Shown here in pieces: positions 44,163 through 55,400 of a DNA stretch of 64,000 nucleotides (the first letter of the stretch is position 1; each line of letters starts with the position of its first letter). This stretch comes from Rhizaria sp. SCN 62-66 (lineage: Eukaryota; Rhizaria, unplaced): assembly GCA_001724265.1 (NCBI GenBank), contig MEDY01000047.1, positions 45,139-109,138 on the forward strand. The letters are read 5' to 3'. A program made the translations under genes and the position numbers. The notes under the pieces are model-generated. The model did not search any database. It saw only the letters and a list, made by a program, of their open reading frames with translations, and was not told the origin of the DNA.

Positions 44163-45518
44163 GGCGAATCGCAACAAAGTCGAAGAAGACGGCTTGTTCG
44201 AGTCCACCACGGACCTCAAGGTCGTTACGTCGTTCGAGGAGATGGGCCTTAAGCCCGAGATCCTCCGCGGTCTGTACCAGTACAACATCACCAAGCCCTC
44301 GGCCATTCAGCAGCGCGTCATGCTGCCCATCCTCGAGAACCGCGATGTCATCGCCCAGGCCCAGCCCGGTACCGGCAAGACGACAATTTTCTGCATCGCC
44401 GCGCTGCAGCTGATTGACACGCGCTCCCCTGCGTGCCAGGCGCTGTTTCTGTCGCCCACGCGCGAGCTTGCCGAGCAGTCACGCATGGTCGTCAGCTCCT
44501 TCGGCGACTTCCTCAACGCCAAGGTCATGTCGTGCATCGGCGGCAAGTCTGTCGGCGACGACATCCGCGCGCTCGAGCGCGGCGTGCACATCGTCTCCGG
44601 TACTCCTGGTCGCGTGTTCGACATGATTCAGCGCGGCGCGCTCAACACCAAGAGCATCAAGCTCATGGTGATCGATGAAGCGGATGAGATGCTTACGAAG
44701 GGCTTCAAGGACCAGATCTACTTCGTGTACCGGTACATCCCCGCCGAGTGCCAGATTGTGCTCGTCTCGGCCACGCTGCCGAATGACGTCATCGCGATGA
44801 CGCAGAAGTTTATGCATGATCCTGTCCGCATCCTGGTCAAGCGCGATGAACTCACTCTCGAAGGCATTAAGCAGTTCTTCATCGCCGTGGAGAAGGAGGA
44901 GTGGAAATTCGACACCCTGTGCGATCTCTACGACGTGCTGACGATCACACAGGCGGTGATCTTTGTCAACACGAAGGAGAAGGTTGAGTGGCTGTCGACG
45001 CAGATGCGCGAGGCCAACTTCACAGTCAGTGCCATCCACGGCGGCCTGCCCCAGCGCGAGCGCGAGGTACGTAACTGGTATTGTCGCTTTGATATCGAAA
45101 TTGCATTAGATGTGCATATATTGAATTTAATTTAAGAGTAATTGCTCATTATATGATTATTTCTTTCTTTATTTAATATTCTCTCATCCTATCTCATACT
45201 GTCTTTGTATTTTCGTTTTTGCGAATCTAATCTGTGCAGGCCGTGATGAACGACTTCCGCGCTGCTAAGTCCCGCGTCCTTGTTGCCACCGACGTCTGGG
45301 GCCGCGGTATCGACGTCCAGCAAGTCTCTCTTGTTATCAACTACGATATCCCCCTCTCGCGCGAGCTTTACTTGCACCGCATCGGCCGTTCGGGTCGTTA
45401 CGGACGCAAGGGTGTCGCGATCAGCTTCGTTCGTGCTGAGGACGTGCAGTCTCTGCGTGATATTGAGCAGTATTATGCCACGCAGATCGATGAGATGCCC
45501 GTCGACCTTAAGCTCTAA
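44041..45518 (+). CDS. EIF4A3: DEAD-box RNA helicase eIF4A-III (exon-junction complex core)
   Basis: Two exons, 44041-45066 and 45240-45518, phase 0 across a 173-nt GTACGT...AG intron; 434 residues. eIF4A3 clamps spliced mRNA as the ATPase of the exon-junction complex. All DEAD-box motifs are present: the Q-motif region with [35 protein letters not shown] (motif I, ~108), [16 protein letters not shown] (~211), SAT (~242), [31 protein letters not shown] and [11 protein letters not shown] (~388). The eIF4A3/FAL1 subclass is shown by [28 protein letters not shown] and the C-terminal [17 protein letters not shown]. The N-terminal ~45 residues are variable. Its presence fits an intron-bearing genome. 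Confidence 0.97.
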
Positions 45519-46737
45519 GCTCTAAGCGCGCGTGCGTGCACTTAGATATCTGCGCAACGAGCTAATGACCCACTGAGAGGGCTCTAAGTAGCTGCGGCTA
45601 AGTGCGAGTTATGCTTGCTACGCATGCAAAAAGTGAGAATCTAGGTTGCTTTATCCACTTATATCATGAGAGTGTGAGCAAATAACAAGCAATGTGAAGT
45701 TTGTTAGGTCGGGGTTTGTCAGTCACTTTAGGTTTGTAAAGATGTGTATTGTTCTGTTTTCTTTGTAATTTTTGGATCATATGAATACAATAGTTGATGA
45801 TATTTACTTCTTCTATTTATACGTATCAGCATAAAGTATTATCGAGATCAACTTGCGTGCTTGCCAGTTTTCTTATGGTCTTTTTTGTTACGCAAACCTG
45901 ATTCGTCTTTGAGGATGGATATGTGCGCATGGTCTTAGCTTCGAGAGATAAGTCTCTAGATTTAAGCTTGTTGTCCTTAAATACTATAGGCTTTGAGTTT
46001 TTAATGTCTAGTATTTCATATTTCAACTTTTAACTCAAGACAACACTTTTCTCAGACTGTCTAGCTACAACTAGTTGACATGTGGATACATTTCGGGAAA
46101 ACTAATACAAAATCAATATGAGGAGCAAACATCATTTTATCTCTACTCAGATACAAATGAAAAAACATTTGATTGTTTTATACGGTGCATTTGTATTGTT
46201 ATTATCGCAAAAGAACGGATGGTTCGTATTTTCCGAACCTTGAAGGCGACAAACATATCATAAGGCACATTTCAATAGCATTATATGTGCTTGGAAGCAC
46301 ATGTACAACTAACAACAACTATCTACTAACAAATAATAATAAGACTATCAAGCAACATCTCAATATCTCGCACAAAACAAAACAAACTGGCAACAACTAA
46401 ACTATAACAAACTTGACAGCGAGTATGTTTCCAAGTGCTTTTTGCGTCATCATTGCTGTGTACTTTTCACTTAAGCAAAGCACAACAGCAGCATCTCAAA
46501 CAGCATCAAAGCAGAAACAAATCACGCCACTCACAGTGTTATCTCCCAAACAAAACATCTTTGTTTGGTGATGTACGGACTACAACTTTGCTGTGCGTTT
46601 TGTGGTTTCGCCGAGACAAAGAGACTTCATTTTTTTTTCTTTCGGGTAAAAATTAGAACTCCTTTCTTCACTGATTTTTCTAATATAATACTAAAAAGTT
46701 CATTGTTTGTTTCTTCTTTTTCTCGCATAATTAAGAC
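45519..46737. other. Convergent 3' region, eIF4A3 and ES1
   Basis: 1,219 bp. The first ~100 bases repeat CTCTAAG three times near the eIF4A3 stop. The rest is AT-rich, with an A/C-rich stretch at 46290-46520 that is probably the 3' UTR of the minus-strand gene. No gene supported. Confidence 0.55.
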
Positions 46738-47940
46738 TTAAGCATCCGCCTTAGCCACCTTCTCAGCCGAGGCAGCGGGGGCAGCGGCGGGCTCAGCGGC
46801 GGCGGGGGCAGCAGTCTCCGTCTTGCTCGCATACGCGGCCGCCGCAGCCTCCTCGATCTGGTCCTTGGCGATGGTAATGACAGCGTCGATGACGCGGCCG
46901 ACGGAGTCGAAGACACTATGGGGAGCAGCGACACCGGACATGTAGGCGGGGCCGGTGACGACGTTGGTGGCGGCGTCAACATAGGCTTCCTCAATGCTCG
47001 TCTCGACGTGGGTCGCGCCGAGCTTCTTGACGGCGGCGGCCGCGCTGGCGAAGGGCCACTCGGGACTCTCCGTCTCCCCGCCCAGGGTCACCGTCACGCC
47101 GGGGATAAGTTTAGCCGCGATGACGGGGGCGATGCACACGAGGCCGAGAGGCTTCTTGGCGGCGACGAACGCGTTGACAGCGCGGGTCACGTCGGCGTCG
47201 ATGTCGAGCTTCTCGGCACCTCCAGTCGCGAAAGTGGAGAGGTTCTTGGCGGCGCCGAAGCCACCGGGGAAGAAGAGCGCGTCGAAATCAGCCGCGTTGA
47301 GCTTGCTCAGGGGCGCAACGGCGCCGCGGGCGATGCGGGCGGACTCGGCGAGCACGTTGCGGGTCTCGCCCTCGACGACGGCACCCGTGAGGTGGTTCAC
47401 GACGTGCATCTGAGGCTTGTCGGGCGCGAAGCATGACGTGGCGCAGCCGTTGGCGGAGAGGTGGATCAGCGCAGAGGCCGCCTCGGTGACCTCAGAGCCG
47501 TCGTAGACACCACAGCCGGAGAGGACGACGGCGACACGGACCGGGTTAGCCTCGAAGTCGTACGAGAAGCCGTCGGAGGACTCGGAGAGCGCGATGTCGT
47601 CGGCGCTAATGTCGTCTTCGGCGTGCGCGGCCGAGGCGGCGGCGGCTGCGGAGACGGCCTCGGCGGCAGCGGCGGCTTCAGCGGCCTCGGCCTCGGCGGC
47701 GGCGGCGGAGGCGGCGGCGGCGGCGGCGGCGGCGGCCTTCTCGGCGGCAAGCTTCGCGTCAGTCGCGGCGGCCGCGTTGGCGGTGGCAGTGGCGGCAGCA
47801 GCAGCAGCGTCAGAGGAGAAGCGACGCGCAATCGCACTAGAAGCACTGGGAAGCACAACAGTGTTGGCAGTGCGAGCTGCGATTTGGCGGGTCAGGAGGC
47901 CGGCGGCGCGGGTTGTGATCGCAGAGACGCGGGGAAGCAT
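46738..47940 (-). CDS. ES1/ElbB-family (GATD3) protein, mitochondrial
   Basis: Single exon, 400 residues. ES1 proteins are mitochondrial homologues of bacterial ElbB, of the DJ-1/class I glutamine amidotransferase-like fold; a glyoxalase/deglycase activity has been proposed for the family. The core begins near residue 130 (VRVAVVLSGCGVYDGSEVTE), with CFAPDKPQMHVVNHLTG, LFFPGGFGAAKNLSTFA, KKPLGLVCIAPVIAAKL (Cys near 268 at the nucleophile elbow), TVTLGGE and ThrHisValGlu-type segments. The N-terminus (MLPRVSAITTRAAGLLTRQIAARTA) looks like a mitochondrial presequence. A long Ala/Glu tract separates it from the core, and an Ala-rich tail follows; both exceed the usual ~260-residue length. The ATG at 47940 is the first in frame. 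Confidence 0.9.
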   Translation of the reverse strand: MLPRVSAITTRAAGLLTRQIAARTANTVVLPSASSAIARRFSSDAAAAAATATANAAAATDAKLAAEKAAAAAAAAASAAAAEAEAAEAAAAAEAVSAAAAASAAHAEDDISADDIALSESSDGFSYDFEANPVRVAVVLSGCGVYDGSEVTEAASALIHLSANGCATSCFAPDKPQMHVVNHLTGAVVEGETRNVLAESARIARGAVAPLSKLNAADFDALFFPGGFGAAKNLSTFATGGAEKLDIDADVTRAVNAFVAAKKPLGLVCIAPVIAAKLIPGVTVTLGGETESPEWPFASAAAAVKKLGATHVETSIEEAYVDAATNVVTGPAYMSGVAAPHSVFDSVGRVIDAVITIAKDQIEEAAAAAYASKTETAAPAAAEPAAAPAASAEKVAKADA

Positions 47941-49463
47941 CGTTGTCACACAGAGCCTGGGCGGAGGGAGCAAGGGGCAACGGAACAAAGCAAAAGGACA
48001 GAGAGGTTGAGTGCGGTTTGTTGTCTGTTAAGGATTCGTCATTCTGGCGTCATTACGAGCTCAGCGCGATAAGACGTGGTGAAATAACGCAAGAAAGGCA
48101 GAACGCCGTGCAAGGATGTTTAATACAGCAGTAAATAGAGTGCTTTGAGTGGGCTGCACGATTGCGTCGCGTTTGTGTCTTGTTTTGAGTGCCATCGGAG
48201 GTTGGGAACACTGGAAGCAGAGGGACGAGCCCCATCACCAAATACCGAAATACACACACAAAACAGGCACTAGGAGAAGCAAAGCAAACGTGAGCAAAAG
48301 CAACAAAGCGAGGGCTATGCGGGGTGCGTTGCCGAGAAGTAGCGGAGCACGGGATTACGGTGCAGAGCAGCGGGAAGCGCGGGAGCGGAGCGGCCTGAGA
48401 GGGAGCACAGGGAGCATTTCGATTCTAACCTCGCAGCCGTGCAATCTTCCGTTGAATAAAGCGCCACGGGGGAAATGGAACCCCCCCGCACGTATACTGT
48501 TCCCCGTTTTAACGCTTTTGCACCCGACGCGTCGTGGCGCGCATACGGGCGCTTTTCCCTAGTCGCCCGGCGTGGCTAGCAGCCCGGTCTGCGAGAGCCG
48601 CGAAGGCCGATACGGCCTCGCTGACCCTTCCAGAATACCGCTTCATAGATCCCGGCTGTGCGCAAAAATTGTAAAATAAAACATGCACCACGCGACCTTT
48701 TTCTAATACATAGCCCAGGATCGCAGCCGGCGCGGCCTTGCCCGTCTTTAGCTTTAAAAGACATTAAAAGTGGCCTCGCTAAACCTGTTTGTGGTCCGAC
48801 CGACCAACCAAAGAAACGAGAATGACAAGCACAGGGCCGAAAAAGTCCCGAGCGAGCGGGCGACAGACAAAAGGAGGCTTGGGCGCGAGGAAAGAGGGTG
48901 TTTCTTCAGGCGTGGAAAGCGTGCGTTTGAAGTTTAATTTTAGATTGGGGGTGTATGCGCCTGCGTTACTTAAATCCGCTGCTATTATGGACCTTGCATG
49001 CCTATCCTCGACCCGCTGGATATTGGGAAGTGATGCTCGTTGTACCGGTGCTCTGGGCACTGCAAGGCGTTGACATCCGCAGCTCTACAGCCTTCCGCTA
49101 TTTGTCATTTGAGTTTTTCCTCACGCACACAAATAACCCGTTTTTACTGTCTTTGGCCGCCCCACTTTTGTATCACAGACCCCTTTTTACTACCGGGATA
49201 TCTGCTCTTTGCGTTTCCCTCACCGACCTACCCGCTTGTTGAGAACCTAACAACGACAGTAACAGCAGAGAAGCGCCGCACACCTCCAGCGCGCTCTTCT
49301 GTTGCTGTAGCTGTTTCTCAGGCAACTTAGTTGGGCCTAACACCTTGCCCAAGCAACGCGTGTCCTCTGCTAAGCCTTTGCGCTCTTGGCACAGCAGCGA
49401 CGTTTCTCACCACGGATCGTTATCCCACTAAGAGTTTAAGTCTCTTGCACACTCAGGAACACC
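47941..49463. promoter_or_regulatory. Divergent promoter region, ES1 and the giant protein gene
   Basis: 1,523 bp. It contains a GC-rich, hairpin-prone island near 48340-48640 (for example AGGCCG-ATA-CGGCCT around 48607-48621) that is neither coding-like nor a recognised RNA, and a CCGACCGACC motif near 48804-48815. The last ~400 bases are C/T-rich. Confidence 0.45.
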
Positions 49464-52400
49464 ATGGGTAACACTGTAGCTCGTACCGTACGTCACTTTC
49501 ACACCACCGCAACACCATACTCCACGCTAAACTCGTCTCTCTCAAACACTATCTTCATAGCAGCAGGCTAACTAACTCCAAACGCTCACTCTTTCCTGCT
49601 ACCCGTTACATCTTCACCGTTCGCTTTCCTTTTGCACTATTTCCACTTAACACCACATTCTGCGTATACGCGGCAATTTTTTAGGAGTCTACGGCGGAAG
49701 TATGGCGCTTTATGGTGCATATCTGGGACGAAACCTCGACCTACTCCCGATGCACCCCCGAGGAGCAGACCGCTCTCGTCCGCGATTTGGAAACCTTCGT
49801 GGCCTCGGAACTTGGCGCACCCAAGATGGTTGACCGCCTCTGGACCACATACCAGAAGCGCAACGCCCCGCGCTTTGTTTCGCGTGTCCGCGAGCAGTGC
49901 TCTCTGGCGCTAGAGCTCGTGTATCAGCTGCGCGTGGCTGCCTTCGAAGCCAAGCCGTGGGTCGTCCGCGGGTCTGTGCTGTACTTACAGGGCATCGCCG
50001 AGCTGACGGGTACTTACACGGCGCTCAGGGCCTCGCTGGCGGCCGTGTGGGAAGCGATGAAGCAGTCGCGCGCGCTCGAGACGATCCAGACCAAGGTTCC
50101 CCGCGGCGAAGACGGCTACGACGACGACGAGGACGAGGATGAGGACGAAGACGAGGAATTCATCGAGATTGACGAAGGTCTGAGCGAGTATGACCGCGCC
50201 ATTCTGTCTCAAGTCGTGCAGAATGGCATCATTGCGCCGTCGCCGTCGACAATCACACAGGAGGACTTCTACAGTGTCTACTTGCCCTTGCTTGTCGTCA
50301 ACCTCTTCGAAGTGCTGCTCGTTTCCCTGCGCCGCGCCCCGCCGCTCCCGCTGCCGTCGTTGCTTCACACCGCCGCGGACGGCACCGACGAAGCGATGGC
50401 GGCCGCCACGGACACGCTGGGCGCCGCGGGCGTCTCGCGGTCCTCCGCCGCCGCCGCCTCGGTCGCCGGCTCACGCGGCGTGTCCTCCGCCGTCGCCGCC
50501 GCCGCCGCCGCCGCCGCGTCGAGCTCGACCTCGGCGTTCGGCGCGCTCGACGGCATCCCCCCGCACATTTTGCCCTACGGTGCGGCGACACTGCCCGGTT
50601 CGCACCTCGCAATCTCGAGTGACGGGCTCTCGTACGAGGCCAGCTACGTGCCTGACAGCTACCCGCTGGCGAGCACTCAGGCGCCGCACACGACGCTAGA
50701 CCACTACGTTGCGCGGCTGTCGGACGGGAAGGTCGTCCCTGTGCGCGCGTACCACACCGCGTCCGCCGTCACGGGATCCAGCACGGACGCCACGTCCCCC
50801 GCCTCGGCCCATAGTAGCGCCAGTGCCAAGCTGCAGGCCGCGCAGTCACCCAAGGACGGCAGCGGGGCCCCCAGCGCGGCCGTGACGGACCTGGTGCGGT
50901 CAGTCGCGCACGGCTTCGAGGCCGTGTCGGCCGACGTGGCCGCGGCAGTCGGGACAATGATCTCTGACCGCGTGACGGAGGACCTCAAGGCGCGCGCAGA
51001 GTTGGCCTCGGGAGCGCCGGTCCGGTCCAACATGTTCTCGTTCGCATCCTCGGCGGCGCACCAACAGCAGTTTCCGTTCCACCACTACCAGCAGCAACAG
51101 CAGCTTCAACAGCAGCAACATTATCAGCAGCAGCAGGCCAATGAGCGCAACTCGCCTTCGATCTCTGGCATGACTGGTGACTACGGCTACGCGTCTGGCT
51201 ACCTCAGCAAATACGCCCAGAACAACACCTCATACGGCAGCCCCTACGGTAACAACCCAGGCACCTTCGACTCGTTCTCACTCAACGGCGGCCAACAGGG
51301 AGGGTATTCGCCGCAAATGTCTCCGCAGACCGCCGCGGGCCCCAGGTTCGCCAAATTCCACACCACGCTTACGACCACCTCGCTCTCGGCCATCTCCTCG
51401 CAGGCCTCCGCCACCGCCTCGGCCTCCGCCTCGGCCTCCGCGTCGGCGGCCGCACTCATGGCCGCCGGCGCCGGCGCGGCTGACGTGCCCGTCTCCGCCG
51501 CCGTCGAAGCCTACCGCCGCGCGCTCATCGTCGGCCCCGGCGGCACGTCTTACCTCGCCACGCTGCCGTTGCTCACCGCGCACTCGCCGTTCCTGCTCGC
51601 GCCTTCGTCTGTCCCGCCCACCGCGGCCGTGTACAACCTCCGCGTCTCCGTCGCCGGACTGGTCCCGCACGCGCTCACGCCGCTCGAGCGCCGCTTCAGG
51701 CCCCTGGAGCTGCCGCTGTCGCCCGCCCTGACCCGCGTCGCCGCCGCGCAGTACCGCGCCGCCTGGGACGCCCGCGAGCGCGCGCTTGTCACGACTCTGC
51801 TCCACGGCGTCCCGAATAGGCACCGCGGCGGCGGCGGCGCGGCCAACGGCGGCTCAGGCCACGGCGGGTCGCTGCCCGGCTCGCGCCGCGGGTCGGTCTC
51901 CGCGACGACCACCATGAGTACCACTGGTTCCGGCGGCGCAGGGAACACCGGCGCCAACAGCGGCTCGCTGGCGCTAGTTGACTCAGGCAGCGACGGCGGC
52001 CGCGCGGGCTCGCTCGTCCTCGCCGCGGCCCGGCGCAACTCGCGCTCCGGCTCTGTCGTCGCCGGCTCCACTGGCGCCAGCTCTAGCTCCAGTAACGGCA
52101 ACGATAGCGGCGATGGCGAGGGTGGCAACGGCGCCAACTCCGGTCTGTCGATTGATTTCGCGACCGCGCCCGCGAGCGCCAACGATCCTCGCACGGCGCC
52201 CGCGCTGACGTTCGATCCGTCGCTTTTCGTCGTCGTTTCCGCCGCCGTCATCCTCCCCGGCGCGCGCCGCGAGTGGGTCACCACGACGGAGCCGCGCCAG
52301 CTCGCGGCCGTGATCGCGGCCGGTAACGGCGGCGCGGGCGCCGGTGACGCGTCCGCCGCGGCCTGGTCCAAGGGTCTTGAGTTCGCGTTGCCGCTGCACA

Positions 52401-55400
52401 CGCGCTTCTCCGCGCTGCCCAACGCACTCGCTCCGGGCGCAGACGGCAACGGCGGTGTGACCGTCACCTACTCGGCCTCGGCTGACGTCGCCGCCGCCGC
52501 GCAGGCCGCCGCCGCGCTCGCCGCCGCGGCCGCCGGCAACAGCGCCGTCGCCAGTCAGTCCGCGCTGCTGACGTCCGCGGGCGCGACGTCGACGCTGCGG
52601 GTTGGGCTGGGCGGCGCGCACGGCGACGGCGTGCTCATCGCGCTCTCCGCCGCCGGGGACGGCCGCGGAGTGAGCGAGCTCGACCCGCGCACGGCGGCCG
52701 CGGCGATGACGCATAAGGTCGCCGCCGTCGCCAAGGCCACACTCGACGCGCAAGCGGCCGCCGCGGAGGCCGCCGCCGCCGCCGAGGCCGCCGAGGCCGC
52801 CGCCGCCGCCGCCGAGGCCGCTGCGAAAGAGACCGGTGAAAGCGCCGAGTCATCCGCCCTCGTGCCGTCGAGCGCCGCAGCGGTCACCAAGCCGTCGGCA
52901 GCGTCGGTTGCCCCCCTTGCGCCCGTGTCGACGGCGCCGCTCCCGTCGTCGGCTGACATCGCGTCCGTCGCCGCGTTCCCGCGCTCCGACGACACGCCGC
53001 TCAGCCTCATCTCGCCCGCGGCGTACGAGACGGCGACGGCGCACACGTACGAAGCCAAGCTACCCGCGTGCACGCCGTCGATCCGCCTCGCTGTGCACGT
53101 CGTGCGGCTCGCGCGCCGGTCCGACGCCGTCGGCAAGGACGAAGGCGTCGCCGCTGAGGGACTCGCGGCTGTGGGGCAGCACAGTGAGGTCGGGGTGGGC
53201 AACGCGCTCGCAGCCGCGCTCGACGCGTCACGCAAGACGGCGTCGAACCCCAACAGCAACTCTGGCAATAGTAACAAGGCGGGGGCGGGGAGCAGCAGGC
53301 GTTCCACTGCGGGTCGCGGTGGTAACAACAACGGCCGGGGCGGTGAGATGAGTGCTGAGGAGAAGTATGACCAGGTCTCCGCGTCGGTCACGCTCGCGTC
53401 CCTCGCTGCGAGCAGTTACTCCGACCGCGCCGACACGTCCCTGCTCTCTGAGCCCGAGGAACTGACGCTGGATTTTATCGGAACCCTTGGCGCGACCGCG
53501 ATCCTGCCCCTGGGCGCGCTGATCAACCCGGCGACTGTGGGCGCCTCTGCCGCCGGCTCGCCTGACTCGCTGTCGCATCCCACGGTCTCCAGCCGCGTTC
53601 CGTTGACCCAGCTTGTGCCTGCGCCGAGCTTCGCTCCCACCGCCACGCCCCTCAGCAACAGCAACAACAACAACAGCAAGGGCTCGGGGGCAACTGCGAG
53701 CGCGAGCGGGACTAATGACGCTCACAGTCAGTCGTGGGACCCCAACGACCACGCCGCCGCCGCCGCCGCCGCGACCGCCATGGCCGCGGGAGCTTCCCCG
53801 GCCGAAGTCGCCGCCGCCGCGCGCGCCGCGTCTTCTAACCCGGGCTACCGCCCCCCGACGCTGACGTTCGACCAGCAGCAGCAGAAGCAGCGGCAGACCG
53901 CGGACCAGCTCGCCAGCGCCTTCTATACCCGTCTCTCGCGTCCGCTGCCGACCGCGAGTCTGATTGCCGGCGGCGCGACGATTACGCTCACTCCTGTTGC
54001 GTGCACGCGGGACACGCTGGACATCGCCACAGGCGCCTCTGCGCTCGCCCCGGCGTCTGCGTCGCAGCGCGGCGGCGGCAGCAGCAGCGGCCGCATCGGC
54101 GCCGGCGCCGCCCGCAGCAGCGCACAGGGGCTGCTGCCGGCGTCGCTGTCGGCCGCACTGGCTCGCGAGGCGCCCGCTCTCGTCGAGCTGCTCGCCGGCG
54201 TCCACGCCAGCGAGGCCGTCTTCCCTTGCCCGCCGGCGCCCGTGTCCTTCACCGTCGCTGCGGGCTCCGCGCTGACGGCAACCTCCGCCGTCGCCGCGCT
54301 ATTGGGAGGCGCCCGCGAGGCCAGCGCAGTCGCCCCCGCGCCCGAGACGTCCGGCCTGACCGGCATCACGGGCCTCCACTGGTCGCTACCCAGCGCAAAC
54401 GGGCTCATTCTGCACCCGAACGAGCTCAGCAAGATCCATGACCCCGCGCGCCATAACTACGCTCCCTCAGCTTCGTCGTCGGCGTTCGCGGCGGGCACTG
54501 GCGCGGCGTCTGCGTCCGCGGCGGCGGCGGGCGGCGCGGGCGGCCTCATGGCGCCCTCTTCGGCGACGCTCGCGGCCACGGTCGACTGGGAGGCTGTCGC
54601 CTGGGCTTCGTACCATGCCGCCGCCTCTGCTTTGATCACCAAGAGCGCGATGCAGCGTGTGCGGCTCGGTGTGACGACGCAGGGCCCCGCCAAGATGGGC
54701 CTCACGCGGCTCCTGCACGCCAAAAACCAGCAGCAAGCGTGGCACGCGCAGCAGAAAGAGCTGCGCAAGAAGGAGCGTGAGGCCATCGCCGCGGCTGTGA
54801 TCGCCAAAGAGCGCGGTCTGACGCACATTCCTGAGAGCGACGAGAACAGCAAGGACAAGGACGGGAACAGCTCGACGGCGGATGAGTCCAAGAAGGACGG
54901 CTCTGCCGCCGACGGCTCTGGCACCGACTCCTCGAAGTCTTCTGCACTGGCCAAGAAGGTGTCGACCTATATCGCCCCCGAGACGGCGACTGTGATGACC
55001 CCCGACGCGGCTAAACTTCTCGCCGAGCTGCGCCAGTTCGCCAAAGACGTCGCTGAAGACGCCCGCGACTACGGCCCCGCCGCCGTGATGCTTGTCCCGA
55101 GCGCACTGCCCTCTGCCAGTCTGATCAACCCCGCGACGGGCGTGCTGGTGCACGATATCCGCCTCCGCACGCGACGCCAGTGGACTCTGCGTGAGGCCGC
55201 GGTCAAGAACGCGGTGGCGTTTACAGCGCGCGCGGAGGCCACGTCCACTGGTGAGGTTGTCGCGGCGATCTCCTGCGGCGATTTCTTGCCTGCGCCGGTC
55301 ACGGCGCTGTCGACGGAGGAGGCGGCTAAGCTTAACGCCGCGCTCGACTCCAAGGATGCGAAAAACTCCTCTAAGGACGGCAGCGGCACAACTACCAACG

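Noticed and set aside
48149-48562. 137-codon plus-strand open frame in the ES1/giant intergenic region
   Set aside because: No ATG start, no recognisable motif and irregular composition; no splice-linked continuation seen.
47941-49463. Spliceosomal snRNA or RNase P/SRP RNA gene in the GC-rich island
   Set aside because: None of the conserved U1, U2, U5, U6, SRP or RNase P core sequences I could recall is present by eye.
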